The position numbers and the translations under genes were made by a program. A DNA stretch of 64,000 nucleotides from Gavia stellata (Eukaryota > Chordata > Aves > Gaviiformes > Gaviidae). The notes under the pieces are model-generated. The model was given only the letters and a program-made list of their open reading frames with translations. It had not been told where the DNA came from and ran no database searches. How positions within the stretch are numbered: the stretch's first letter is position 1; every line of letters begins with the position of its first letter. Location: NCBI RefSeq assembly GCF_030936135.1, contig NC_082637.1, forward strand, positions 9,871,001 through 9,935,000. Direction: 5' to 3'. Below, one piece after another: positions 24,465 through 37,682 of the stretch.

Positions 24465-27400
24465 ACAGGAGCTCCTGTTGTGACAGCACACTTCATTGCA
24501 CTGAGCTAAGTTACCCTTTGAAACTTGGCACCCTCCCTTCACCCCCAGACACCTTCATTCATTTGGTTAACGATGAACAAGCCAATAAAGTAGAAGCTAG
24601 CTTCAAAGTCTTCCCCCCCACACATGTCATCCTTTTAAAACTATATAGTAAGGATGCTATATTTCTGCTGCTGGGGCATTGCAAACTCTGCGCCTCTGCC
24701 CAGGAGCAGCCTATCTCCGGAGCAGTGGAGCTGTAAATAGATTTGGTGTGCTCCTAAAGCCCCTGTCTTTCTCTTTAACCTTTTCCACAGGCACTGAACA
24801 GGAATTTTGGCTGTGCTCTGCATTCTAACCCACTGGCTAGTGGTTTGGTGCCCTTTTTTTTTTTTTTTACAGGTGGGATTAGGACCGTTTGCCTGTGCTT
24901 TGCAGGACTATCTGGATGCCCAGCCTGTGGTAAGGATGCTCTGCAGGAAGCTGATGTGCACCACTGTCCGCAGCCGGGAAGAGCGCAATGCCTTGAGCGT
25001 TCCTTCAGGTTGAAGATTTGGTCTTGCTGAATACATCCGTGCCCACAGCTCCAATCACACTAGTGGAGAGCCTCCCCACCAGCCCCCCGGGGTCTGTCCT
25101 CTTATGTCGGGCATGGGGAGACCATTCTCGTCAATGGTCCCCAGAGACCTTCAATCTCATCTGGCTGCCAGAACAGAACCCTCACTGTCCCTATTCCTCC
25201 TCCATCTTCTGATCCCCTCTGCGTATCTCCCTGCTCACCAGGTGCTCTTACCTCTCCACTGTGAAAAGGTTTTAATACCTTTGCGTAATCACTGAAAAAC
25301 TTAAACCCACTGAACACCCAAGACCTTTTTCTGCAAGCCGTATCTAGCTCTTTGCTGGTTTTCTTCACCTTTCTCGCAACCTGCTGCAGCTTCTCAGTGT
25401 GGCTCCGGAGAGGACACAGCACACAGCTCCGCAGGGGTTACCAGTGGCTGCCCCGATGGAGACGTAGCACTCTGCTCATGCTGCCCCTGGTCTTGCCTCC
25501 CTCTGCACTACTGCGTTGCAAAAGTTCATGGGCTTTTCTTTCATGCACAGGACACTGAGCAGCTGTATGGAAGAACCTGGGAAGCCAATTCTTCTCTCTG
25601 CTCCATAGATGATTGTCTATCTTGCGGCAGGGAAGGGTTTTATGGACTGGGGTAAGCCCTCCTCCAGCGACAGATTAGCTATTGACCTCAGTGAACACCT
25701 GGCTAAATACACAGTAATTTACTAGTCTGTCTCTGATACTAAGAACCATCTAATCATGACGGATGATAATCACACTGCTGGCAAGGGTGTTCCTACAGCA
25801 TATTTCTAGGTGGGAAGGTTTTTTGTCCTATGAGTCTGTGAGCCATGCTGTGGCACAGAAAAAGGGGCTGATAAATCCTTCCAGGTCCCTTCATTCTCTG
25901 CCATGCAAATGTTTATTGGTGGAGCACACAAACACGAGCCCTGGAACACCAGGTCAGGGTGGTGACAAGAGCCTCAAGTTTCTTCTGCACATGGTTATTT
26001 TGAGCTGACATGTAAAGCTGAGGTCGTGGCATCAGTGTGTATTGGAGATCTCACAGCCTTTCTCAGATGGACGAGGTGTGAGTGGGTCAGCATCCCCCAC
26101 AACTGGACCTCCAACTTCATTTTTCACTCCTAGATCTCAGGGAGCCTTCCAAGATGATTCCTCCACTGTGGGCAAACAAGAAAGCTGCTGTGTCTCTGAA
26201 AGACTTTGTCTCCTGCATTCAAGCATTAACTGTAGGCATCTCCCTATTCTAATCTGGGCTAAAAAATGGACAGGTACTTTCTGGGAACACCAGGCTCCCA
26301 GGGACTTACAGTCTTCTCAGGGAAAAAGGCAATCCCAGGCTGCAACAGGAATCTTTGGTTTGGTGATAATATTTGCAGCATAAACCCCGATATTACCACC
26401 AAATTCCCTAAAACTCCAGGATGCTTCTAGGATGGCATCATGGATCACTGGATGTGTCTCTTGCCACTGCTTGTCCTTTTACACAGGTCATTCCACAAGA
26501 TGGCACTGAGACATTAATTTCTCCCTTAAAAGTGTTCAGGAGGGTTCCTCTGTTTGCTGCTGGAACTGTGAGAACCCTTTAGTTTTAGGGTTTCTCTGGG
26601 CATTTTTAGACATTAAAGTGACCTGCTGGTGTTCAAGGAGTGAAAGAACAACAAAAACAAACACCTTTCTATAGGTTCTGTAGGGCAGAGCACCTCTGTT
26701 CTGACAGCACACAAAACCAAAGTGTGTGAGCCTGTGCCTGTCACCCTCCACTTTATAATCAGCAGAGAAAAACAGGCAGCTCCAAAGGGCAGTTCATCCC
26801 CACCTAAAATAAACATCTGAGGCCAGACCTGTGAGTCACGCTGGATGCTGGCAGTTTCCCTCCAGTGTCTGTCTGCACTGGGGATGTGGAGCGATCAGCT
26901 CCAGCGTGGACACCCACGTGGAGGTACCTACCTCCAGGTGAGCGGGACTACCCTTCTTCCCTGCATCCAGATGTGGTGATCTTGAATGAGCGCAAACAAC
27001 CATGTGAGATCTGCCAGTTGCCCAACACAACCTGTTCATACTTGCATGGTTTCACTTGCCTGCAGGGCTCTGGGGTCACCAAATACAATCCCCTACTAGC
27101 ATAAGCAGCCACACCACATCCCTTTCGTGACCAGGCCAGTCCCCATTTTAGGGGTAAGTGCTTTTTGCCCCAACTCCTCCTGCTGGAAACCTGTTACCAG
27201 AACTTGCTGCTCTGGAGATTAGAGACTTGCTTCTAATTTCCAGCCAAATTCTTGAAGCCGTTTGTTCATGTGCCAGCATTACCCCATCACAGTCATGAGT
27301 TACCTTATGTCTTACAGTTGCTATCCCATAAAATTTTCCTATAAGATCTGTTAGAAGAGCGTTAGCTGTTCGCACTTAGCTTTGCACTGCCTCCTAATGT

Positions 27401-30400
27401 TTACCTTGATTTGCTCACAGGTTGAAACATCACTCAACATTGACCTTACAACGATTTAACCGTGTTTTGCACTGCACGTTAAGCAACCACCTGCTAAACC
27501 AAACCCATTTCTTCCCTAAGGCAGGTGCACTTTCAGCACTAGTAATAAAGGCTTCGGTTTGGAGAGGAAATTCTGGCACAGCCAAGGCCCACTAACTGTG
27601 CTGGTGTTGAGACCCATGGCACTGAAGAGGCAGGGGAACAAACCCCCTGTGTCCTGCTAGAGCAGCCCTGGGAAGGATGAGTGCCCACGGAGTCCAGGGC
27701 CGTCATGCTTCTGCAGGGAACAACTTCTCTCGCTCAGTTTGACAGTGCACATGTTTCCTCTGCACCCAGGAGCTCATTTATCTCTTAATTGTGGTAATCA
27801 ACAGCTGGAACGTCACCACCCCATTAGCTTCAGCCCTGCTGGTGGAGCATTAACTTCTCCCCAGAGGCTGAGAGGAGCATGAGTAGACAGCACAGCAGAG
27901 GAGCTCCTCACCGTGGATGAGGACAGCTTGCTCCTCCATCAGACCAAATGAACAGGGCACAGAGACATCTCCAGGCCCCTTTAGGAAGCAAGACCAGATC
28001 AGAGACACCAATATAGCACTCGTATGACCTTAGCTGTCCAGGACAGGCCCCACTTGATGTACTTTAGAGCACCTGCACCTGTGGTCTCACATCTAATGCT
28101 CATGGTCTATCTCCTCCTCTCCTTTACAGATGGCAGGCACTGAGCCAGTCGTGGACACCCCAGATATTTGTCTCTCAGCAGATGGCTTTGCTCTCCGTAC
28201 TGTTACTCAACTCCCTATTCCCAGGACACCATCCTCCACAGCCTTTCAGCTCACCCTGCACACCATCGCTCCTTGCCCTGAAGCTGGCCAAAGGCACATC
28301 ACCTGCACCTGCTCCTTTCCAGGGAAAGCGGGCTAGCTCTTACCGTGCCAGGCAGAAGTGGGAGCTGGAGGGACTGACGGAGGGATGTGGTGGCACGATG
28401 GTGGGATCCTGTTCCAGTCAGCAGCTGTCCGCTTTGCTCCCCAGGGGCATGGTGCCTCCCTACCCCAGACTGCTGAAGCTCGCTCAGCTGGAGGTCATCC
28501 CAAGGTGGTGGTGTCAGCAGGAGGGGAATTACATGGCTTTTGTTGGTCATTAGGGGGAGAGCAGGGCTGTCCAGGAAGGAGTCATCTGGGGCGGCGCCGG
28601 CCCCATTGTTGGGCAACAGAGTGGAGGACACCTGGGATCTCCTGGCCGGGGAACTACCCAACCCACGGTGAGCCACCGTCCCCTCCTGCCCTCCGTATGG
28701 CTTTCCAGACAGAATCTGGTTATTTTTATACGCAGCAAAGCATGATGGTTTTTGAGGCACCTCACTGGCTTCCATCTGGGCAAAGCCGTGGAAAGTCTCC
28801 CCCATGCACGAGTATAGGGCATTTAACACAGAGAGAAACAGAGGCACAGGGGCACCTCAGGTCCCACAAGAGACTTGGGGAACCTGTGGGATTTCCACCG
28901 AGGTCCTGCCAGCTTCTCATCTGCTGTCATCCCCCATTTCCTGCCCCATTGCTCACCCATGAGCATCTTGTTCTCCTGACCAGCTCAGGTCCAGGCTCCC
29001 ACTGTACCCCTGTGTGTGGGAGCATCCCCTGCCTGCCCCAGGACCCCTCTGCGGGGCTCCCCCAGACCCAGGTAGAGAGCAGCAGGCTCTGTGGGTGCAA
29101 ATGCTCCTGCTGAGCTTTGAGTTGCCTGCTCGTGTCTGCTTTCAATCCACAGATAAGGTGAAAGCCGGGGAAACCACAGGGCTCACAGGACATGGTCACC
29201 CTGGAGATAAGAGGAGCCAGGCTTTCTCCTGGAGGAGTGTGAACACTGTGCTCTAAAAGCAGAGATTAAAGGGGAAAAGCTACAGGCTGGGGGAGGCACT
29301 GGGTGAGCTCAATGAGGTCCTGAAGTTGCAGAGTCTGATGGAGCCAGCATGCTGATCTGAATGTTTCCTTGCCTCTGACTGCACCCAGGAGATAGCACAG
29401 CATGGCTGTGTCCTCCCCTCAAGATGCAACAAGTTCGCTCTAACAAATGGTGCCACCAGCCAAACCCCTCATGCTTCAAGTCACACCGTCCCCTCTGCCT
29501 CATGCCTCCTCCAGACGCTCCAGTCCAGGACAGTCTGCGGGACCCACCAGCCCAGCATCCCCCTAAGCAGCACCAAAAAAGACACGAGCCTGTGTTAACA
29601 GACCCAAAGAGCAAAACCAGAGCAGGGGCTGATGACATGAATACAGCCATGCTTGCTGCCTCTGTGCTGCTAGAGCAAGGCTGAGCCAATAATCAACACA
29701 GTCCTTCACAGTAACCAGATGTTTGAGGGTGGGCTGCATCGATACAGGCCACTGTCATAAGCTGCACCTATAAACCCTTCAAGAGTTGATGCTAAACCCA
29801 TAGGCGGACCATCGGCACTGCTAGCTGTGAAACAGATACTTTGTGGGGTGAGGAAACAACTAGTGACACTAATCATTGCCCATATGGCTAAACAGTGAAT
29901 TAGCCAAACCCCAGCTGTCAGCCACACAACTGTGTTCGCTGGTATCACACCTGCCATGGCGTGTCCAAAGACCATCCAGCAGCTGGCACGACTCACACTG
30001 GTGGTAAGCAATGACTGCCACGTGGGACTTGTCCCTGCTCGCTTCGCAGGGGAGAGTAAGGCCAGGATGCAGGTGGCTGGGTCAGCTTTCTCAGAGCCAA
30101 CCCACCCCAGCCCAGAGGGCTGCTGCTGGTGTGGACGTGAAGGCATCCGAAGGAAACCCCCGATAAGCTCCCACTATCGCGGCAGGGAGGAGATGCCACA
30201 GATTCCTTGCAGACACATGCGCAACTCCCCTTGGATGCTGCCCAGCCTCTCCCAGGGCCCCAAGGAGCCCTACAGGCATTTCAGTGGGGGTGGAGATTTG
30301 CTCCAGCATTGGCCAGACCCCATCACCCTCATGCCCCCGCATCCCTTTTGGCTTCTCCTGTGCTGTTTTGGGAGACAGGAAAGAGGGGCCAAGTATGGTG

Positions 30401-32009
30401 GATGGTGAAAAGCCATTGACTTAGAGAAACCTACAGAAGCTGAAAATCCATCTGTTGGTGTGACCTGAACAAGAGGCAGTTTTCATTGCTCATGTAGTTT
30501 CCCAGCACAAGTCCTGCATGACAGAAGTGGCAACTTCACAAATCAGCTCATATTAAGCAAAGCAAAGCACCAACATGCAGTTTATTTCCCAAAGCACAGG
30601 GTACCACACATCAACCATCAGTGGCAGTGCACATGTTCCTAACGCATGGCAAATACTAAATATTGTCACTGGTCTTTATTGTCCCTATGTTTGTTTTTAC
30701 ACAGACACACAAACACACACATCCCTATCAGCCATTTCCTAGTGAAGAAGTAACTGTTGCATGCCACCTTCTCAATTCTGACTTCATAGGAACCTCCTCA
30801 GGGTCAAAATATCAATTTATAATCTCATGAGAATGACAGAAGGTCTGGCTCCTGATGTGAACCAGTTAGAGCTCTCTGGAACTGCCTCAGGGTGTATTTG
30901 CAGAGGACCTGATGCAATGGGCCTCTTATCATAACACAGCCTCCAGGTTCTGCCACAAGAGCAACACATACACAAATCACAACAGGTCCGTGAGGCTACA
31001 GATACCAGTTTTTGCACCTGAAATGTTCACGCATGTGTCAAACTACAGCATTAGGCACAGCAAGTGTGTGGCTTGAGCTCTCATCTACAGGAGCAGCCAG
31101 TCCAACTGGTAGAGTCTACCAGGAAATGTGTCGCTTTGCTCACCTGGCTTTGCTCACACTGAGTCTACTAAACAATAAGCTCAAACTGCTTTTCATGCAC
31201 TGGGGTATGTATTCCATCTCTAGAAGTCCTTGACACAGGATGCTGCGGGTGCTAAAAAGAGATCTAAAGATAGTTATACAAATTCATGGAGGTAAAAATC
31301 CACCGATGGCTGTTAAATGTGGACAACCCTCTATCACAAGTGGTCCCTGAGCTGTGAATTGTTGGAGATATTGTAAAATATTTCTGGGGAAATACATTTA
31401 TTCTGTTCATACACTCTTCTCCCATCACACCTAGGATCTCCTCCATGGGTCCAGCTCATCTCAGTGACCACTGCCTGTCTGACTGTGGTGCCTAGTGGAA
31501 TAGGATGTCCACCACTTCACTCACAGGAGCAGAAGACTAGCAGCCTTTACCAGCACATTCTTGGATTGCTCAGTTGTCCTGAGATGACATGAGGGCACTT
31601 GAAATATATTCCCAGCTCTGCTGCTCACCAGTGTGAGTCCTGAGCATCCACTCCTCCTCCCTGCCCAGTACCCCGTCCACAGGGGGTGAACACGACACCT
31701 CATTCAGAAGCAACTTGGGATGCGCAGAGGAGACATTTGCAACTGACAGCGTGCTGCGTGATCCTTGCTAAAACACCTGCCCAGCTTAGTGCTGGAAATG
31801 CCATCAGCTCCTGGGTCATCCTAAGTCATCCACCTCCGCGTTGCTCTCTCCTCCTCCACGCAGTGCAGATAGAGACCTCTCCCAGTCCCAGGACAGCCAA
31901 GGACATATATGTCTCAGCTTCCACTTCACCACTGGTGAGGTCAGTGGTCAGAAGAGCAGGTAGGAGCGTCCTTCACACACACAACAGGTCAAGCCAGCAG
32001 AACGGCTCC
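24465..32009. other. Gene-poor region upstream of AQP7
   Basis: No gene recognised. The longest frames are at 28.3-29.1 kb (251 residues +, overlapped by 182 residues -, in locally GC-rich sequence) and at 29.7-30.15 kb (146 residues -). None has recognisable family motifs. Promoter and 5' UTR of AQP7 presumably lie in the first part, but I see no clear core promoter. Confidence 0.4.
24854..24870. repeat. Poly(T) tract
   Basis: A run of about 17 T upstream of AQP7 exon 1 (gene strand poly-A). Confidence 0.8.
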
Positions 32010-32020
32010 CTCTGCTCACC

Positions 32021-32215
32021 AGAGCACTTACTGTAACGCCCACAGCAGTGCAGCAATTCAATGGCATTTTAGATACAGCAAAAGCTTTAGAAGGGGGAGA
32101 TCTATTGCACTGTGGTGGAGTCTCCCTTCTCCTTCCCACCCTGGAGCTGGAGGAAGCCACATCATATGCGTCATTTAAAAGCAGACTAGAAGCAAAAGGC
32201 ACTTGAAAACTCACC
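32021..32215. repeat. Diverged duplicated non-coding segment, copy A
   Basis: Aligns by eye, in the same orientation, with 37683-37860. Shared stretches include a GCATTTTAGA block, an ATTGCACTG block, a GAGCCACATCA-like block, and TTTAAAA.. up to CTTGAAAAC. The family is unknown to me. It could be an old interspersed repeat. Confidence 0.6.
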
Positions 32216-32771
32216 ATGGGGAACAATCATGCCCTGCTTTAGGGCAGTAAGTAACTGACTTTGTCTTGTTCATCTCATATTTTATTGCCTCTGCTGTTTG
32301 TATGGTGCTTCACGGGAGAAAGCAAGCTAACGGAGCAGAAAGCCTGCTTGCTGGTCCCCTGACCCCTCCCCTGCGCAGGCACCATCTCCCATCCTGCACT
32401 TGTCTCTTCTGCACAGCCCCATGAGACGGCAGCTTTGGATGCGGCACTACCACACTGCGGTCACACAACACTGTCAGCAAGGGCTTGAGGGAGAAAAAGC
32501 AGTGCCAGAGCCGTGGGAGTGTTGCAGTACCCTCACCGGGCACCCGCCGCTGCGCCCATGGTGAGGGCTCGCACCTTCCTCCCTCCTGGTCAGTCTGGTC
32601 CCTGGTCACGTGCAAGCTGTGGTCTGGGGAAAGGAGTCTCAGAGCAGGTCCTCACTCCCTTGCAAGTGCTGTGGGGTTTGCCGTGTCCCATCCAACCACC
32701 CATTCCTTTATGCTGGTGGTGCCTGGAAATTTAGGATGTGAACAAAACCCCCTGAACTCACAAGACCTCTC

Positions 32772-33086
32772 TTAAGCCCACACCAGCAACCACCTTAGAA
32801 GAAGCAAAGGGAAAATCTTACGACGGACAATTTTGTGGGATACAGCATGTTTGTTGTACGTAGCCATAGGGTGGTATAGGGGAAGATAGATGCCTAGCTT
32901 CATAACGATCTTCTTGGACTGCAGCTGCACTCGCAAAGCAGGTGTTTGCTCAAGAGCTTTGGCTAAGTTCTCGTTAGTTGTTACGTCTGTCGTACAATTA
33001 CCCCATGTTTTTTGGACTCCAACTTGTTTGGAAACATCGCCAAAATAATCCATCACAAATGCCTTGTACCCATAGGCAACGGCCTG
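32772..33086 (-). other. Unassigned open frame behind a plausible splice acceptor
   Basis: An open frame of about 105 codons begins just after GTCTTCCAG, at 33086 on the - strand, and runs to TAA. It includes AYGYKAFVMDYFGDVSK, an NCT sequon, and a Leu/Lys-rich segment around LAKALEQTPALRVQ. The composition looks protein-like. There is no start codon context, no recognised family and no partner exon. It could be an exon remnant, a retroelement fragment or chance. Confidence 0.2.
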
Positions 33087-33816
33087 CTGGAAGACATCCT
33101 GCCCTGATCAGCATCTGCGCAGAGTTAACATGTGACCCAGCAGTGACAAAAACATGTTTTGTTCTAGGTTGTTGGAACAGAGGAAAAAAACATGTTCATA
33201 ATTTGCATTTGTTAATTCACACTTGCTAACAGGATAACAAGTTCAATCAACACAGAGAAATGGAGGTTAATAAATGTAAACACCTTTAAGTTCTCAACAG
33301 ACTGACCCTAATCTGTAACCCAGGGTCAAAGTCTAAAGTGTTCTGTCTACAGGTCTGTATTAGCTAACTCATAAGAGACAACTTGAACTCAATACCCATC
33401 TATTTCTTGGAACGAATATATAGCCTTTGGCGAAAGCAGCCCCGATGCCCATGAATTTCTCCCTGCCTGCTGACAACCCAGAACCTGGAAGAAACTGCCA
33501 ATCCCATGGAAACGTCCTACAGCGTCAGCGGGTGCGTTGACTTGGATGACCACAAGTCAAACATACAACAAAGATGGTACTCCCACGCCCAGTGTCCCAC
33601 CCAACCAGGTGTCTGTCTGAAAGGAGCGCATCCTTCCCCAGATGCTGTCACCACTTGCTGTAGCACTCAGCTTTAATCAGACGTTTCCCTTTCAAGCACT
33701 GACCCATCCTGCCGGATCAGTCCTGCTTAGCTTTCAGCACCTGATAGGATCGTAAGCCAAGGCAAACGTAAGCAAAGGATAGAAACAGTGGATAGAGATC
33801 TAGAATAGGCAGTTAC

Positions 33817-34060
33817 ACATACAGCAATGTTATGTTATGCACAAAGGTGCATGAAATATGTTTGAGAGGAAAAAAAAAATCTGCATATCTAGGTGAGTTG
33901 CTCAGAGTCCAGGATATTATCAGATCTGGAAAAATGCCATGTGAATGAGTCACTGGAGCATCAGTCAATGGCTGTGTACAGAAAATGCCACAAAATTGGC
34001 TGTTGTATTCCCTCTCCAGCGTTCATACAGTATCATTTCACGGTTTCCATAAATGATTGA
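33817..34060. repeat. Diverged duplicated non-coding segment, copy A of an 18.4-kb spaced pair
   Basis: Aligns by eye, in the same orientation, with 52212-52445. The shared core is TTATCAGATCTGGAAAAATG. Flanking similarity covers the AATGT.ATGTT..GCA stretch on one side and TTCCCTCTC..C plus ATAAATGATT/AATAATTAAC on the other. No coding frame spans it. Confidence 0.75.
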
Positions 34061-36060
34061 CTAAAATGTGCCATGGGCCACTTTCTTGCATTATAGTTAT
34101 CTGCCCTGCTACCCTGTTTCAGTCCAATCCCCACTCACACCCTCCTCCCCTTTAATAAAACGTGTTTTAATAAAACATCTTTTTCAGATCAGCATTGGAG
34201 AGCAAATGAAGGCCCTTTGAAAAATGTTTTGCATATTCCTTCCACAGCTGCTCTCCAACCAACCTGCTGGCACAGTTGTGCGGTAGCCTGACGCCAAGGA
34301 GGAACACTAAATGTGACTGATCCAGCAAATTTATATATGCCCTGTTCCTTCAGGAGCTGGAGTAGAGTACCTCAGCTCCCCAGCGTTTAGGACCAGCACT
34401 ACTTAATAGCTGGAGATCTGCAGATCAAGACAGGAGTCCTGCTGCCAGCAACAGGTTCCAGAGTACGGAGTGCTTGTAAACCAGAGATGGTGCCTTCAGC
34501 CCCAGCTCGAAGCCGACAGCCAGCCTGCAGAGACCCCACAGCGTTGGTATCGTGTATTGTATGTGCAACAGCTCAATACACAGGTCTTTGCTGCCTGTCT
34601 ACTGCAGGATGTGTCCCTGCTCTGAGCTCTGTCCTGGGCTGGCCTCAGGCAGGAAGAACCTTCACAGCAGGGCAGCTTTGGGCTCAGCTCCCATTTCAAC
34701 CACCCCAAATGGGCAAGGGTGAAAAAAAGGAGGCTAGGACAAAAAAAGGGGAGCCAAGGGGGAAAGGCTGGGAAGTAGGAGGCCTCTGTGCCCAGACTCG
34801 TTCTGATACCACTCGTGCAGCAGGGCAATGGGAGGCAAAAGCACAGAGCCGCATGTGGTGGCTCCTGGACCTTCTGCTCTGCGCTGGGAGCTGTATGTCA
34901 TTCCAGACTGCTTTTGCTTTGAGTCTCACAGGAGGATGGGTGGAAAGGATCAACAAGGAGAGGTGCTGCCATCTGACACTGACTGAGCAACCAGACCATG
35001 CCCAGAGGGAAAGATAGGGACAACACCTCATGTATACAAGTCAGCTGCAAAGACCGTCTCGCCGTTTGTGACACCGAACTGGTCTGCTGGCACTAGGAAA
35101 CATTTAGATAAGTTTGACTTGAAAGTGCCTTGGTGTTATTTGCCCAGATTTCCTGCATATTTTGATTCTGAGCCCCAAAAAGAAACTCACAAAGTAGATG
35201 TGTTTACACACACAAACACAGTGCACTGAAGCAACAATCACTCTATGGCTGAGATATTTTTACCTGCCTGAATAATAAATATATTCTTCGTTCTCTCTAC
35301 TACTGTAAAGGCAGTTGATGGAGAATCCATATTGGACATACCACCCTTTTCAAATTGGTTGTAATAAGCTCTCTGGAACAAGGACTGACTCTCCCAACGC
35401 ATTTGTGTAGGTCTGGCACAGTCAGACAGAGCCTAGAGGTACTGCTGTAATAACCACCTCTGCCAACATGAATTGTAGCAAGGAGGATGTACAAAGAGAT
35501 TTTTGCATCTATTACAAAAGGGTGAGCATACGCCTCATGAACACTCTGTGTTAGCACACCAGAGAAGCCACAATATACCCTAGGAAATATGTTTTGCTGC
35601 TGCGGCTTTGGGTGCTGAAGGAAGACCCCCATGTGGCTCTCTCTGCTGACATGTATTGTCCCCTCAAAGTGCTGCTGCATGATCCCATAAGGTGATGCCC
35701 ATCAAGAGCTGTCTCCAGGCTCCAGCCAAGTACCAGCTCAACTCTCACTGAGCCCAGCCCAAATTGACTTTGGGCCCTCCTGAGTCCGAGCATGCCATGT
35801 CCTTTTCCAGCTCCAAGCCTTGCACAGCTGATGAGCAGTGCCACTCACCTTGCTCTGTGTCTGCACTAGCTTCTATTTATGATTAGGAAAGGCAGATCAA
35901 TCCTATATGCTGTGTGGGATTGTCCAGGAGATGAATCCATGCTGGGACCCCGCGGCACTCTCTGCCTTGTCGCTAAGTGCCCATGCTTTAATCCTTGGAG
36001 CACTTGGAGGCCCGGATGTACCAGAGCCTTCTCCATCTGTCCAGCCCAGCTGAATGCCAT
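34061..36060. other. Intergenic, no gene recognised
   Basis: Contains a 176-residue + frame at 34.5-35.0 kb and shorter frames in opposite strands. None shows family motifs. Part of the frame, starting MWWLLDLLLCAGS, resembles a signal peptide followed by GTATGT, but no companion exon was found. Confidence 0.4.
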
Positions 36061-36190
36061 ATAGAATCACAGAATCACTAAGGTTGGAAAAGACCTGTAA
36101 GATCATCAAGTCCAACCATTAAAAAAAAAAAACAAACCACCAAAAACAAAAAAAACCCACACACCCACAAAAAAACCAAAACCACCCACA
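36061..36190 (-). repeat. CR1 LINE 3' end fragment with A/C-rich tail segment
   Basis: The reverse complement of the CR1 3' terminus (AGAATCACAGAATCA, then AAGGTTGGAAAAGACC, then ATCATCAAGTCCAACCATT) occupies 36061-36120. An A-rich/AC-rich tract follows, to about 36190. The element is sense on the - strand and severely 5' truncated. Confidence 0.88.
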
Positions 36191-37682
36191 AACATGGACA
36201 TGACGCACAAGCTGAGACAGACCCCATGTTGCCCAACTTCAGCCCTATTTTGTCCCAGGGAAAGTCAGATCCTCTACTCCCTATTCACCAGCATTTCCCC
36301 TAAATGAGTATCACAGCTCTGCATGTTTATAGGCCATTCCTGAGTATCATGAGATGTTCCTGAGTTCATGAGATTGATCTGGTTGGGGTGGGATGAAATA
36401 GTTCATTAGAGGGTGGACCAGAAGACTCATGGACAGCTCCATGACCTTCACAGATGGTGGTGACCTGAACAGGAAAGATCAGCAGCCTCCCCTGGCTGGC
36501 CAAGGAGACACCCACAGTAGAGAGGGTACTGGAGAGAGGTTTGGACACCAGCTCCTGAATCCGGTCTGAGTCCGTCAGATACCCCTCTGGACGATCAGGA
36601 GAGCAGATATTTCTAGAGAGTTTCTCTTGCCTATTGGACAGGCTCCTGTGCACTCCTGAGCTGTCTTCAGGAGCTCTCCAGGGTGGTTTGCTTTTTTTGT
36701 CAGTCCTGGTGTTGTCAGACTCTATCACCAGCTGCTACATATTGCAGCAAACCGTCACCTCCTGTTGCTGAACAGATCACAGAGAATCAAGGATTAACTC
36801 AAGCAGTAAAAATCTCACCTACACTCGTCGTAGAGGCTGAGCCCAGTGCCTCCAAATCTGACTTTTGCACTTCCCACTTCGGAAACTGCCACTAACATTT
36901 GCTGCTGCTCCTACCTGGAGCAGGCGATGAGCTAGTGAGGGAAGAAGCCTTCCCTTCCCTGCCTCAAACGTACCACTCGGAGCCATTACTCCCAAAATAA
37001 CTCAATGCTTAGATGGATGGGGATAGGCTTGACCATGGTAGGCTCCCTCTGAGGCCTGGGATGCTACGAGCAACCGCATCAGCTGCCACCACGTTCCCAG
37101 AGAGCTGCAAATCACCTTCACTCCCTGTTTTCAAAGGTCTTGGTAACAGGAGACCAAACTATCTAAAAGAGCCTGTGGCATCACGATCAAGGCTGCCCTT
37201 GACAGTGTCTCTCCTTTGGCTCCTTTGAGCAGTAATGAACTCTGTCCCTCTGTGTAGGAGCAAGAGTCTGTGTGGGGCCAGCCGCACACGGTGGAGCAAA
37301 GTTTCCCCAGAGCTAAAAGCCATCATAAACCTCTCTACCTTCTGGTCTACCTCCACGAGCATAAAAGGAAAGCTCTACGTGTGTGTCCATGTGTGCGTTT
37401 CTGTGAAAAAGCAAGGGAGAGACTGACTCGGTGCAATGAAGATTTCAGACAAAACAATTTAATTACACATATTTTTCCCCCATGAGCAGGATGAGAACTA
37501 AACATGTAACAGCTGTTGCTTAATGCATTCCTAGATAGCACACAGATATTATGCTGATAAGCACCACTTAAGAACCGAGATAGCAAAGGAGAGGAAGATA
37601 AGTAATGATGTTAGTTACGCAGAGAGCAAGTCAGATCTTAGTGTGACTTTAAAACAACCTGGTTTCCATCCCTCCATTTATC

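Noticed and set aside
24854-25013. Poly(T) followed by ACAG as a + strand splice acceptor with an open frame
   Set aside because: The downstream frame has no recognisable protein similarity. A poly(T) tract followed by CAG is common by chance or from retroposed tails.
29706-30146. 146-codon - strand frame with hydrophobic stretches
   Set aside because: It briefly suggested a membrane or retroviral protein, but no specific motif, start context or splice partner supports it.
33280-33720. Possible LTR (a TATATA-like box and terminal-looking sequences near the unassigned frame)
   Set aside because: I could not find matching terminal repeats, a primer binding site or gag/pol motifs, so no LTR element is called.
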